Notes: generated from the letters alone by a model not told the origin. A stretch of 64,000 bases of DNA from Chitinophagaceae bacterium (GCA_017307755.1 JAFKGQ010000017.1:186001-250000); one strand, 5' to 3'. Positions 9,036 through 18,808 are shown, numbered from the stretch's first letter. Numbers and translations: made by a program.

Positions 9036-9791
9036 TTATTTTACTTCTATCTGATCATTCAGCTCATTGTCCACCAGGATACGTCCGCAGTTCTCGCAAA
9101 CGATGATCTTCTTACGTTGACGGATCTCGCTTTGACGTTGGGGAGGGATGGCATTAAAGCAGCCGCCACAGGCGTCACGCACCACAGGTACTACAGCTAA
9201 ACCGTTCCGGTAGTTGCCGCGGATACGATCGTAGGAATGCAACAGACGGGGTTCCACTTTCTCACGGGCTTCAACGGAGAGCTTATTGAAATGCTTTTCT
9301 TCCTTCTCCGTAGTGGCAATGATCTTGTCCAGCTCGTCTTTTTTGTTCTTCAGCACGGATTCCTTTGTCGCGATGTTCTTCTTGGCTTTTTCCAACAGCT
9401 GCACTTTTTCAGCAATCTCTTCGCCCGCATCCTTGATATGCTTCTCAGCCAGCTTTACTTCCAGCTGCTGCATCTCGATCTCTTTATTGATGGCTTCGAA
9501 CTCGCGGCTGTTCTTTACATTCTGGCTTTGCTTATCGTATTTCTTGATCAAAGTGTCGGCTTCCTTGATCGCTTCTTTCTTCGAATTGATGAACTCCTGG
9601 ATACCGTTGATCTCTTCTTCTACACGGGTCTGACGGGAATGTAAACCCTGGATCTCATCTTCCAGGTCGCTGACCTCCATCGGTAGCTCCCCTTTTAATA
9701 TTTTGTACTCGTCTAACTTTGATTCAATTTTTTGAAGGGTCACCAGGGAGGTGAGCTTTTCCTCAACAGAGAATTCTTTTACGTTTGACAT
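9036..9791 (-). CDS. Coiled-coil protein with C4 zinc ribbon
   Basis: A 251-residue protein with a long coiled coil (about residues 15-185, dense in Glu and Lys) and a C-terminal zinc ribbon with two Cys pairs (CGGC and CENC) about 30 residues apart. This is the architecture of the C4-type zinc-ribbon family often found beside Nif3/DUF34 genes in many phyla. A longer frame reaches 9953 but it would overlap the Nif3 gene by 155 bp, so I place the start at the ATG at 9791 (MSNVKEFSVEEKL), 7 bp after the Nif3 stop. Suggested nucleic-acid or protein binding is inferred from the ribbon; no direct function is known to me. Confidence 0.9.
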   Translation of the reverse strand: MSNVKEFSVEEKLTSLVTLQKIESKLDEYKILKGELPMEVSDLEDEIQGLHSRQTRVEEEINGIQEFINSKKEAIKEADTLIKKYDKQSQNVKNSREFEAINKEIEMQQLEVKLAEKHIKDAGEEIAEKVQLLEKAKKNIATKESVLKNKKDELDKIIATTEKEEKHFNKLSVEAREKVEPRLLHSYDRIRGNYRNGLAVVPVVRDACGGCFNAIPPQRQSEIRQRKKIIVCENCGRILVDNELNDQIEVK

Positions 9792-9798
9792 AGTGTTG

Positions 9799-10908
9799 TT
9801 AATAATAGTGGATCGGATTGGTTTTTGTTTCCGATTTAAGGACCGCAAATGTACGGAATTTTTCCCGTAAAACCTCAAAAAGCAGGTCCACGGTGTATTG
9901 TTCACTCTCGAAATGACCGATATCCGCCAATACCATCCGGTCATTTGCATCAAAAAATTCGTGGTATTTGATATCAGCTGTTATATAAAAATCCACATTC
10001 TCAGATAAAGCATTGGGAATGAGGAAACTACCAGCCCCTCCGCACAGAGCCACCCGCCGTACGGGCCGGCCGGTCAATCGGGTATGACGGACCACAGGCG
10101 TCTGAAAGACCTCTTTGAGCTTCGCCAAAAACGCCTTTTCCTCCATTTCCGCAGGCAACTCGCCTATCAATCCGGCCCCCACGCCAGGATGAGTATTGGC
10201 CAGGTTCACCAGGTCGTAAGCTACCTCTTCATAAGGATGGGCTGCGGTCATGGCCTTTACGACAGCGCCGCTCATATGTGCCGGCAACACCATCTCAACA
10301 CGGGCTTCTTTTTCCGAATGCCGCTGACCGGACTGTCCTACAAAAGGGTCTGTCCCCTCTCCTCCCTTAAAAGTGCCCGTTCCTTCGGCGGACCAGCTAC
10401 ATTCGCTGTACCCGCCGATATGGCCTGCTCCGGCAGAGAAAATAGCGCTCCGCACCGCTTCCAGGTGGTCCAGAGGAACAAAGCAGTACAGCTTACGCAA
10501 AACCCCTTCTTTTAACAACATCGGCCGCCCACCCATAATACCCAATTTTTCAGCCATTCTCCCATTGACCCCTCCCGGCACTATATTATCCAGGTTGGTA
10601 TGGATGGCATAGATCGCTATGTCATTTTTGATGGCTGTGATCACAGCCTTCTCTACATAGTTCTTCCCGTTGAGCTTTTTTAACCCGGAGAACACAATAG
10701 GGTGGTGTGCTACGATGAGATTACACCCCTTATCCATAGCCTCCCTGACCACGCCTTCGGTGGCATCCAGTGTCGTAAGTACGCCACGGCATTCCCATTC
10801 CCGGCTGCCCGTGATCAGTCCCGCATTGTCATAGCTTTCCTGGTAAACAGGAGGCGCCGTCCGCTCCAGGTGCGAAAGGACAACATCAATTGTGGTAACT
10901 GCATCCAT
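9799..10908 (-). CDS. Nif3-like dinuclear metal centre protein (DUF34)
   Basis: A 369-residue member of the near-universal Nif3/DUF34 family, a toroidal hexamer with a dinuclear metal site. Expected metal ligands are visible: HHP at 68-70, HTNLD at 103-107 and the C-terminal GHFESEQ motif. The length is of the longer form with a PII-like insertion domain (about 125-240). Proposed roles include GTP cyclohydrolase-like or metal-insertion activity, none settled. It heads an operon with the zinc-ribbon and TPR genes; the Nif3 plus zinc-ribbon pairing is conserved in many bacteria, suggesting a joint function. Confidence 0.93.
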   Translation of the reverse strand: MDAVTTIDVVLSHLERTAPPVYQESYDNAGLITGSREWECRGVLTTLDATEGVVREAMDKGCNLIVAHHPIVFSGLKKLNGKNYVEKAVITAIKNDIAIYAIHTNLDNIVPGGVNGRMAEKLGIMGGRPMLLKEGVLRKLYCFVPLDHLEAVRSAIFSAGAGHIGGYSECSWSAEGTGTFKGGEGTDPFVGQSGQRHSEKEARVEMVLPAHMSGAVVKAMTAAHPYEEVAYDLVNLANTHPGVGAGLIGELPAEMEEKAFLAKLKEVFQTPVVRHTRLTGRPVRRVALCGGAGSFLIPNALSENVDFYITADIKYHEFFDANDRMVLADIGHFESEQYTVDLLFEVLREKFRTFAVLKSETKTNPIHYY

Positions 10909-10920
10909 GGAGGTAAAGAT

Positions 10921-10960
10921 AAAATAAAACGGAGCCCCTTGGTCAAAAGAGCCCCGTTTA
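10921..10960 (-). terminator. Probable terminator after the RCC1/PKD-like gene
   Basis: On the minus strand AAACGG (10959-10954) pairs with CCGTTT (10932-10927), followed by TTTTATTTTATC. The loop is long (21 nt) and only weakly structured, so confidence is moderate. It separates the T9SS gene at 10979 from the Nif3 operon. Confidence 0.45.
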
Positions 10961-10978
10961 TGATCGATGTTCGTAATA

Positions 10979-13900
10979 TTATTGAACGATGAACCTCAGC
11001 GATTTGGGTTTCTGCCCTTCGGCCTGTATGGTCAGCATATACACGCCTTTTGTCAATCCTGCCGCGGGAATAGTCTGCCGGAAATAGCTGAATTGATTAT
11101 CCAGTACCACCTGTTTCACCATTCTGCCGCTCAGATCATAGACCGTGAACTTCAACGTACCTTCTTTCCAACCCTGTCCTTCCACCGCAAATTGCTGGTC
11201 TGTCATCACCGGGTTGGGATACAACCGTACAGTCCGGCCTGCGTCATCGGCCGAATCACTAAGAGCAGAGACTTCCCCATCCGGCGCTACAGCCCTTGCG
11301 GTAGTCGCTGTCTTTGCCGTCACGGTAATCTCATCACTGGCTGTCAATCCTGCCGAACCCGTTGCAGTCAGCCTGAACACATAGATTCCCGCCACCAGGC
11401 CGACTGCCTGTGTCTGGGCAGCCTTGGAATTGACAAAATAGGCCACCGCGGGACCGCTTACCTGCGTCCATTGATAACCCGTGATGGCATTGTTGGTTGA
11501 ACGCCCGCTGCCTGTCAGCGTTGCCCTGGAAGGCAGGATGACGGTCTGATCCACGCCCGCGTCAACGGTGAGTGTGGGAGGTGTACCCGGCTTGACCGTC
11601 AGGATCATCTCGTCGCTGGCTGTCAGACCCGTAGAGCCTGTTACGGTCAGCTTGAACACATAAGTTCCCGCCACCAGGCCGACTGCCTGCGTTTGGGCAA
11701 CCTTGGAATTGATAAAATAGGCTACAGCAGGACCGCTTACCTGTAACCACTGATAACTCTTGACAGTACTATTGGTAGCCGTTGCCGTGCCCGCTACATT
11801 GGCCCTGCTGGGCCAGGTAATGGTCTGGTCCGGACCCGCATTGACAGTCAGCGTAGCAGGAGGGGTCGGCTTTACCGTTAGGGTCAGCTGAGCGCTGGCT
11901 GTCAGACCCGTAGAGCCTGTTACGGTCAGCTTGAATACATAAGTTCCCGCTACCAGTCCGGTGATATTCGACTGGGCTGTACTCGAGCTGCTGAAATAGG
12001 CCGTTGAAGGACCGCTTACCTGTGTCCACTGATAACTCTTGACAGTACTATTGGTAACCGTAACCGTTCCTGATACCGTTGCTCCGGCGGGTAAGGTCAC
12101 GGTCTGGTTGGCGCCTGCATTGACGGTCAGCGTAGGCACGGCTGTTGTCGGTTTCACCGTCACTGTCACCTGAGCGCTGCCTGTCTGACCCTGGCTATCC
12201 GTCACAGTCAGCTGGAATACATAAGTCCCCGCTATCAGTCCGCTGACCGTTGTCTGTGCAGCTTTGGAATTGGCAAAAGTGGCGTTGTTAGGACCGCTTA
12301 CCTGTGTCCATTGATAGCCTGTAATGGTCGGGACAGCCCCGGTGCTCCCGCTATTGGCAGTACTCCCGCTGGTACTGCTGCTGCCACTGCTGATCTGTCC
12401 TGTTCCTGTCAACGTCACACTGCTGACAGGCAGGGTAATGGTCTGGTCCGTCCCCGCGCTGGCCACGGGAGTTGGCAACACCACACCACTGGTATTTACG
12501 ACAAGGGTGTCATAGGCGGTGATGGTGCCTGTGTTATTATCCGTCGTTTGAATAGAGTATACATAAGTCCCTGTCACCAGACCCGTCACCGTCGTGTTGA
12601 GCGCATTGGGCGAGGTGATCGTAGCCGTGTTCGGGCCGCTTACCTGCGCCCATTGATATTTTACGATCGTATAGCCATAATTCGGCTTGCCCGGAAATGA
12701 CAACGTGCTCGGTGTAGCCGTGGCCGACAACGTCGCACTGTTATTACCGATCTTTTGCTTCGCGGGCGCCTTCAAGGTATAGGGTGAAAAACTGTAGATG
12801 GTCGCATCTGTGGGCTTGAGCTTCAATGGCGTCCGCAGGGTAGGCTTCAGCACATCCAGCGCATTCGGCAATGTGGCTTCCATGCTGTTTGACACGCCGT
12901 CCCCACCCACAAAGCTCTTGTTGCGACCCCAGAAATACAAAGAGTCATTGACATCCGTGGCATAATTATAAAATACAAATGAATTGCCGGTAAACAGATG
13001 CTTCCACTTCGTGCCAGGCAATATCTTGGCAGGCGAGCTGACCATCAGCCCATATTTCCCCCAGTTCCATGCATAGGGTGTAGCGTACTTCTCCGCATGA
13101 TTCACCAGCTCCTCACCATTGCCGACCTCTCCATTCGCATTATCGCCCATCCCATACATGTCTCCCTGACTGTCGATATAATGAAGCGTATTCTGATTGG
13201 CATTGATCTCCCTGATCGGATAGGTCATTTTCCACAAAGCCTTGATGGACACAGGAGCCGTAGGAGCCGCAGGCACCTCGCTACCCCAATATTTGCTCTC
13301 TGGGCCAAAGGCATACGGCCATCCCATCTTGCTGGTATTGATATCATCCGGGACCACCGCAATATAATATCCCATATGGCTTGCGGCGATATCCGAGGCA
13401 GGTTTGGGCAAAGGGATCTTTGTATAATTGCTATCCGTCTTATCCCAATAATACACATCCCCCGTGGTAGACAAGGCCAACAGGGCATTGCCGGTGGAGA
13501 TCTTGGTGAACTTCACGCCGGGAGGCGTATGCAGCTTCACCGGCGCATTCAGCGTCTTACCACCATAAAATTTATAATCGTCGCCCCCCCAATACCAGAT
13601 GGAGCCGTCGCTACGAATGGATAAATAAGTAAAGAAATATCCATAAATAGATACGTTGCCGTTGAAAGCATTACCGTAAGCATCTTTATCCCAGCGGGTA
13701 GCCGTACTTTGCCCTCCATTATTCACCCATACATATCCCTGATCATCCAGCATAGTGATCCGGTTGAAACCCGTGGAAATATCCACCGCCTTGCGGCCCC
13801 CTATCTGGAAAGGGGTGAACTCCACATGCCCCGACGTGGTGTTGAAGATAAAGCTTCGTGCACTGCCATCCGAATACAACCAGGCCGCCTGGTATTCTGT

Positions 13901-13990
13901 ACAAGCAACTTTTGTTACCACCTGACCGGTGACGCTTGATAAAACAACACAAAAAAAGAAAGGAAGAAAGAGTAGAACTCTGGTTCTCAT
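10979..13990 (-). CDS. RCC1-like / PKD-like repeat T9SS type A cargo protein
   Basis: A 1003-residue secreted protein. After a signal peptide (to about residue 22, SSVTGQ) comes a region of about 380 residues with RCC1-type propeller features (DGSIWYWGGD, GDNANGEVGNGEE). Then follow about five PKD/REJ-like beta-sandwich repeats of 90-100 residues (pattern YQWTQVSGP...GTYVFxLTVT), two of them preceded by a Ser/Gly/Thr-rich insert. The end is a type A T9SS sorting domain (RLYPNPVM... to SLRFIVQ). The protein should cross the outer membrane by the T9SS and be surface-anchored or released. No catalytic motif is seen; adhesion is an inference. A close paralogue lies at 60983. Confidence 0.88.
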   Translation of the reverse strand: MRTRVLLFLPFFFCVVLSSVTGQVVTKVACTEYQAAWLYSDGSARSFIFNTTSGHVEFTPFQIGGRKAVDISTGFNRITMLDDQGYVWVNNGGQSTATRWDKDAYGNAFNGNVSIYGYFFTYLSIRSDGSIWYWGGDDYKFYGGKTLNAPVKLHTPPGVKFTKISTGNALLALSTTGDVYYWDKTDSNYTKIPLPKPASDIAASHMGYYIAVVPDDINTSKMGWPYAFGPESKYWGSEVPAAPTAPVSIKALWKMTYPIREINANQNTLHYIDSQGDMYGMGDNANGEVGNGEELVNHAEKYATPYAWNWGKYGLMVSSPAKILPGTKWKHLFTGNSFVFYNYATDVNDSLYFWGRNKSFVGGDGVSNSMEATLPNALDVLKPTLRTPLKLKPTDATIYSFSPYTLKAPAKQKIGNNSATLSATATPSTLSFPGKPNYGYTIVKYQWAQVSGPNTATITSPNALNTTVTGLVTGTYVYSIQTTDNNTGTITAYDTLVVNTSGVVLPTPVASAGTDQTITLPVSSVTLTGTGQISSGSSSTSGSTANSGSTGAVPTITGYQWTQVSGPNNATFANSKAAQTTVSGLIAGTYVFQLTVTDSQGQTGSAQVTVTVKPTTAVPTLTVNAGANQTVTLPAGATVSGTVTVTNSTVKSYQWTQVSGPSTAYFSSSSTAQSNITGLVAGTYVFKLTVTGSTGLTASAQLTLTVKPTPPATLTVNAGPDQTITWPSRANVAGTATATNSTVKSYQWLQVSGPAVAYFINSKVAQTQAVGLVAGTYVFKLTVTGSTGLTASDEMILTVKPGTPPTLTVDAGVDQTVILPSRATLTGSGRSTNNAITGYQWTQVSGPAVAYFVNSKAAQTQAVGLVAGIYVFRLTATGSAGLTASDEITVTAKTATTARAVAPDGEVSALSDSADDAGRTVRLYPNPVMTDQQFAVEGQGWKEGTLKFTVYDLSGRMVKQVVLDNQFSYFRQTIPAAGLTKGVYMLTIQAEGQKPKSLRFIVQ

Positions 13991-14160
13991 AGCTCATCAG
14001 TTTTTTAACGCACATTAATAAATTGAGATCGCGAAGGGAAGGTTTATTTTCTTGACTCTCATTAAAGCAACCAATCCAAACATTAACCAAGGTCTTTCTA
14101 CGCGGCAGGCTGGGGAAATTTATAGAAATCACGAAAAATTATGCCAAATCACGTTCGGCA

Positions 14161-14191
14161 ATAAAAAAAAGCCGTGAAGTTTTTTCACGGC
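14161..14191 (-). terminator. Intrinsic terminator of the MG2-plug gene
   Basis: Perfect 8-bp stem GCCGTGAA (14171-14178) and TTCACGGC (14184-14191) with a 5-nt loop; on the minus strand it is followed by a run of eight T. It lies 36 bp beyond the stop of the gene at 14227. Confidence 0.85.
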
Positions 14192-14226
14192 ATGCTTTTG
14201 TGATCGATCTATCTCGATCGATAAAT

Positions 14227-16656
14227 TTATTGAATGATCTTTTCTATATGCGTGAGCTTGCCTTCTTCATTGACGCCTTCCAGTACGACACGCAGCTTCT
14301 TCGAAATATCATTGTTGAAAAATTTAATACTTACTTTCTTGTTATCCTTATCCGTCAGCAAAAAAGGTTTCCAAAATAAGGTAGTGCGGATATCTTCCTG
14401 TACGCTCTCGGGAGAAGTCTCCAGATAATTGGGAACATAAAATTCCTTCATCACGGAATATCCTACCAGCGTAGCACGATCCAATCCTTTAAAATTGGCG
14501 TCATTCCTTTTTTCATCACCGCCCTTACGGGTATATACTGCAATGACACCGCCGGCGCCGCCGCCAAAACCAACCCCAGATCCCGGCCGGAATACTTTTA
14601 CCATGGCCACATCCGACACGGGCGTGTTTTGCAATTGTTGCGCATCCACCTGCATCTCATTCAGATACAGACTGGGAGTAGATCCCCGCCAGGTCAGCGA
14701 GGGAGTTCCGCCAGGACCATTGGCCGTGACTATTTGTAGGCCCGGCACCTTTCCCTGCAGGTATTGAAAGATATCCATCATCGATACCGCATACGGATCA
14801 TTCACAAGGTCGTACGTATAAGCATCCCCGCCGGCGAACATCCCGGAAGCATATTTCTCATCCAGCTTCTCCGCATCCGTCTTTTGCCTGCCCTTTACCG
14901 TCACCGCCTCCAGCGTCTTTATTTTCTGATCTATGATCGGCTGGATACGGGCCGCCTCTTCCATGACAAATCGGTTCCGTCTGAGATATAACGAATCCTC
15001 CGCCGTCCATCCATCATAGATCCTGGTCAACGGCCTGGCCTGCCGGGGTCCTTTTACCAACCCCGTATTAAAGGTCACTGCCGCCTCATTGGATAATTTC
15101 CGATTTACATTGAACTGATAATACGCCTTGGCAGTATCAAAGAATACAAGACCGGTGACGCCAAACTTAATCCCCGTCAAATGAGGTACCTGCAACATCT
15201 GCGTGCTGGAATCCTTTTTGGATAAGATCACATTCAATGATTCTTCTTTTGCTATCTTATAAGGATCGATCCCTAACACTTCCACCTTCAACGAAAGATA
15301 GTCCGATTCGGGATTTTTAATAAGAGGCAATTTCCCCTTCGCCACCTGGTCCCATTTAAACCGCCGCCAGCCATGCGTCATCATCACCAGGTCCAGTCGG
15401 TTCATAAGGCTGTCCGCCGTACCCGAAAAATAATAGTAGGGATTATGTACATATCCTTTTATATCACCCAGCAGCAACAGGTGGGAAATGATATTGTCAT
15501 CATCCGGGAAATCTCCGTCCGCCGTCGCATCCGTCACGGCGATGGAAAGATTGCTTTTCAAGGTGTCCGGCACTTCTATTTGCAGGTTGTTGCTCCCCCG
15601 CTTGTTTGTATTCTTTGAAAGGATAGCCAGCTGAGGACTGAACGAATACTCGTTATTATTGACAAATACGACCCTCTCCGCCACGGGTACATTCATGTCC
15701 GTAAAGACAGTCACCTGTAATACGCCCGTCGGCAACTGTGCGGTGGGAATGGTGCCTCCGCTCATAAAGTTTTCATCCAGGTTGATCTTCGCCTTGTACA
15801 CCAGGTGCTGGTGCATGTGTCCGATGATGGTAAGATGTTTATACTCAGGACCGCCTTCGGCCCCCCGGGCTACCGAAAACAAAATTTTTTGATGCCCGGT
15901 GATGGTCCTTAATACAACCCCAATGGATCTCACTTCCGGCAGCGGAGTCCTCCGCTCCACCCCATGCTCGTCCTTCCACACAGCGATAAGACTGTCCCCT
16001 TTATCAGGCGTTACAGGGAATTTGCCCATGCCATCGTGTTCCGCATCAAAAGAGGTCAGCTCCTTGCCCTTCCCATCCTGTACCACCCCTTTCACCTTTA
16101 CAGGCAATCCATACTGGTCGTTGGCCTTAAAAGCTACCATGCTCTCCACACCCGCCACCAGGTCCCCGCCCTCAGGAAAGAATTGGATCAGCGCCTGTTG
16201 CGGAACGACAGTCACTCCCGAATCCGTCTTTTTATCATACACTCGGATATCTTTCTCATAATAAAAGGCCGTGTCGAAATTGGTCATCCAGGTTGTATAA
16301 GCCCTAAAGTGCAGATGTCTGCTTTTCAATGTCTTAGGCAGATCGTAGTTACCTGCCGACGTAGCTTCCAGAACAGGAAAGACCTTTCTTTCGATGATAG
16401 CCCCGTCGGCATCAGATAGCTCGGTATAAAAATTCTTGCTAAAAAGGGATGGATCAGCCCCCGTAAAAATATAGGCCTTGAACCATACAGTCTCACCAGG
16501 GTTATATATCTTCTTGTCAAAATGTACGTACACCTTTTCCTGGGGAAAATTATTTGCATAAATGTTCATGACGGAATCAAGCGCTTGAGAAAAGGACGAT
16601 AAAGGCAATATAAAGATCAGGGCAATTAGTAAGGCGCCGTTACGATAATGACTCAT
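14227..16656 (-). CDS. MG2-region / TonB-plug domain secreted protein
   Basis: An 809-residue protein with a signal peptide (to about 24, LPLSSFSQA). Residues about 35-130 form an MG2 macroglobulin-like domain (EKVYVHFDKKIYNPGETVWF). The middle is beta-rich. A TonB-receptor plug-like domain lies near 620-720 (MDIFQYLQGKVPGLQIV, followed by SLYLNEMQVD and a Gly-rich GVGFGGGAGGVIAVYTR). No outer-membrane barrel follows, so it cannot be a transporter by itself. This family is widespread in Bacteroidota and often annotated as a carboxypeptidase-like or plug-domain protein; its role is not known. It appears monocistronic, with its own terminator. Confidence 0.8.
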   Translation of the reverse strand: MSHYRNGALLIALIFILPLSSFSQALDSVMNIYANNFPQEKVYVHFDKKIYNPGETVWFKAYIFTGADPSLFSKNFYTELSDADGAIIERKVFPVLEATSAGNYDLPKTLKSRHLHFRAYTTWMTNFDTAFYYEKDIRVYDKKTDSGVTVVPQQALIQFFPEGGDLVAGVESMVAFKANDQYGLPVKVKGVVQDGKGKELTSFDAEHDGMGKFPVTPDKGDSLIAVWKDEHGVERRTPLPEVRSIGVVLRTITGHQKILFSVARGAEGGPEYKHLTIIGHMHQHLVYKAKINLDENFMSGGTIPTAQLPTGVLQVTVFTDMNVPVAERVVFVNNNEYSFSPQLAILSKNTNKRGSNNLQIEVPDTLKSNLSIAVTDATADGDFPDDDNIISHLLLLGDIKGYVHNPYYYFSGTADSLMNRLDLVMMTHGWRRFKWDQVAKGKLPLIKNPESDYLSLKVEVLGIDPYKIAKEESLNVILSKKDSSTQMLQVPHLTGIKFGVTGLVFFDTAKAYYQFNVNRKLSNEAAVTFNTGLVKGPRQARPLTRIYDGWTAEDSLYLRRNRFVMEEAARIQPIIDQKIKTLEAVTVKGRQKTDAEKLDEKYASGMFAGGDAYTYDLVNDPYAVSMMDIFQYLQGKVPGLQIVTANGPGGTPSLTWRGSTPSLYLNEMQVDAQQLQNTPVSDVAMVKVFRPGSGVGFGGGAGGVIAVYTRKGGDEKRNDANFKGLDRATLVGYSVMKEFYVPNYLETSPESVQEDIRTTLFWKPFLLTDKDNKKVSIKFFNNDISKKLRVVLEGVNEEGKLTHIEKIIQ

Positions 16657-16713
16657 AGAAATAAAATTACTGCTATAATTCTCGCAATTGGGCTAAATTA
16701 TGCATAAGTCCAG

Positions 16714-16743
16714 TTGCTGGCAATTTAAAAGCGATTAATTTCG
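16714..16743 (+). promoter_or_regulatory. Promoter of the M32 carboxypeptidase gene
   Basis: TTG at 16714-16716 and TAATTTCG at 16736-16743 with a 19-bp spacer. The second box has one mismatch to TAnnTTTG. The ATG follows at 16783. Confidence 0.6.
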
Positions 16744-16782
16744 GCAAGTTTCAGCATTTTCGGATAAAGAAAAAATGTTAAA

Positions 16783-18294
16783 ATGATTTTAACAAAATCG
16801 ACAAAGGATCTCTACGAGGAATATACGCTTCGCATGAAAAAGATTGCTGATATAAAATATGCGGCAGCTGTACTACAATGGGATGAAGAAACATATCTGC
16901 CGGCCAAAGGGGCCGCCTTCCGGGGCCGTCAGTTGGCCACGCTGTCGGAAATAGCGCATGAATGGTCCATCGATCCTGCACTGGGCGATCTTCTGACCAC
17001 CCTAAAGGAGCGGGGAGATCTCGAAACATCGGGACAAAGGAATGTGACACTGAGTCTCGAAGACTACACAAAACAAAAAAAATTTACACCTGCATTCATC
17101 CGTCTGCTGAGTGAAACCACTTCCCGTTGTTTTCACACCTGGATAAAAGCCCGCACGGAAAATTCGTTCCCGGTATTCCGGGATGACCTGGACCAGCTGC
17201 TGCAGCTAAAAAAACAGGAAACCGAACTGGCCGGCTATGAACAGCATCCCTATAATGCCCTGCTCGATCAGTTCGAGAAAGGCGCCACCGTATCCCTCCT
17301 GGATAAGACCTTTGACCAGGTGCGGGGGCCTTTAAAAGATCTGCTCACCCGCATCCATCACAGACCCCAGGTAAACGACAGCTTCCTGCATCGTAACTAT
17401 CCCAAACAATTGCAATGGAACTTTGGCATGGAAGTCATCCGGCACCTGGGTTTTGATTTCGCAGCGGGCCGGCAGGATATTTCGGAGCATCCCTTTACCA
17501 CCAGTTTTAATAAATATGACGTAAGGATCACCACTCGCATCGATGAACATGACCTGGCCAATATGACCTGGAGCTGTATCCATGAAACAGGACACGCCCT
17601 TTATGAACAGGGACTGCCGGAGGAATACTATGGACTGCCCCTGGGAGAATACGCATCCCTGAGTGTCCACGAATCACAATCCCGTCTGTGGGAGAACAAT
17701 GTAGGCAGAAGTCTCGCCTGGTGGCAGCATTGGTACCCGGTACTTGTAACTTATTTTCCCCAGCAGTTGGGGGATGTCTCTATCGAACAGTTCTACCAGG
17801 GGATCAATAAGGTAAAACCCTCGCTCATCCGCACAGAGGCGGATGAAGTGTCTTACCATTTCCACGTGATGATCCGCTATGAATTGGAAAAGAGCCTGAT
17901 AGAAGGTAGCTTGAAAGTAGCCGATATCCCAGCCTATTGGAATCAGCGCTATGCGGAATACCTGGACGTTAAAGTGCCGGACGATAAACAAGGCTGTCTC
18001 CAGGACGTTCACTGGAGCCATGGCAGCCTGGGGTATTTCCCCACTTATAGCCTGGGTAGTTTTTATGGGGCTCAATTATTCCAGGCTGCTGAAAATCAGG
18101 ACAATAGCATAAAAACGTCCATCCCCGAAGGAAATACAGTCCCCTTGCTGAACTGGCTTCGGCAAAATGTCCATCGCCACGGCCGCAGGTACACAAGCGA
18201 GGAACTTTGCAAGGAAGCCACTGGCCAAACCCTGGATATTCAATATTTTTTACATTACCTGCTTGATAAATACAAGAAAATTTACAACTTTTGA
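16783..18294 (+). CDS. M32-family metallocarboxypeptidase
   Basis: A 503-residue zinc carboxypeptidase of the Taq/Pfu type, cytosolic (no signal), removing C-terminal residues from peptides. All six family motifs are visible: HPF (236-238), DVRIT (246-250), the zinc-binding HETGH (267-271), HESQS, IRTEAD and GCLQDVHW. The length is the family norm, so it should be active. The ATG at 16783 yields MILTKSTKDLYEEY. A good promoter lies upstream. The small lipoprotein gene begins 18 bp after the stop, so the two may be co-transcribed. Confidence 0.96.
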   Translation: MILTKSTKDLYEEYTLRMKKIADIKYAAAVLQWDEETYLPAKGAAFRGRQLATLSEIAHEWSIDPALGDLLTTLKERGDLETSGQRNVTLSLEDYTKQKKFTPAFIRLLSETTSRCFHTWIKARTENSFPVFRDDLDQLLQLKKQETELAGYEQHPYNALLDQFEKGATVSLLDKTFDQVRGPLKDLLTRIHHRPQVNDSFLHRNYPKQLQWNFGMEVIRHLGFDFAAGRQDISEHPFTTSFNKYDVRITTRIDEHDLANMTWSCIHETGHALYEQGLPEEYYGLPLGEYASLSVHESQSRLWENNVGRSLAWWQHWYPVLVTYFPQQLGDVSIEQFYQGINKVKPSLIRTEADEVSYHFHVMIRYELEKSLIEGSLKVADIPAYWNQRYAEYLDVKVPDDKQGCLQDVHWSHGSLGYFPTYSLGSFYGAQLFQAAENQDNSIKTSIPEGNTVPLLNWLRQNVHRHGRRYTSEELCKEATGQTLDIQYFLHYLLDKYKKIYNF

Positions 18295-18312
18295 GGTATA
18301 AAATCCCGTTCT

Positions 18313-18729
18313 ATGAAGCGGCCATACTTTATACCCTTTTTATGTTTTGTCGCTCTCTCTTTTTCCTGCAAAAAGTTGATTGAACAGCAGGCAGAAAAAA
18401 AAGTAATGAATATCATTACCAACGGATATTGGTATGTCGCCCAATATCTTCAAAATGATAGCAATGTCACTGCTTCGTTCTCGGGTTATCTCTTTAAATT
18501 TGATGCAAACGGCACGGTAACAGGTACAAAGGACACTATAGCCCGGAAAGGTACATGGGTCCCGAACGTAGATGCCAGGACCATCAATGCTAATTTCCCT
18601 TCGGCCCCCCCTCCGGTAAGTTTATTGAATGGTTTGTGGAAAATAAAGGACAGCGGTACGGATTTTGTTCTTGCTACGTACACCGATACGGTGCTCAATA
18701 CTTCCAATACCCTCCGCTTACAAAAGTAA
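18313..18729 (+). CDS. Small lipoprotein, lipocalin-like
   Basis: A 138-residue protein with a lipoprotein signal: hydrophobic stretch then lipobox LSFSC with the acylated Cys at residue 19. The mature part (ITNGYWYVAQYLQNDSN, FKFDANGTVTGT) has the short beta-strand pattern of lipocalin-like lipoproteins of Bacteroidota. Lys at +2 does not fit the E. coli inner-membrane retention rule, so the outer membrane is likely. No binding partner can be deduced. Confidence 0.75.
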   Translation: MKRPYFIPFLCFVALSFSCKKLIEQQAEKKVMNIITNGYWYVAQYLQNDSNVTASFSGYLFKFDANGTVTGTKDTIARKGTWVPNVDARTINANFPSAPPPVSLLNGLWKIKDSGTDFVLATYTDTVLNTSNTLRLQK

Positions 18730-18808
18730 GGATCGCTTTTTCATAGTTTCCTGAAAGCGTCCTCCCTCTTTATGCATCCGGCCTGCGCGGTTGTTGAAGG
18801 GGTATTTA

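Noticed and set aside
9036..9953. Longer start for the zinc-ribbon gene
   Set aside because: It overlaps the Nif3 gene by 155 bp with no homology; the ATG at 9791 gives the usual family N-terminus.
18791..18808. TTG at 18791 as the start of the PKD adhesin
   Set aside because: The ATG at 18809 gives a proper signal peptide and a normal start codon.
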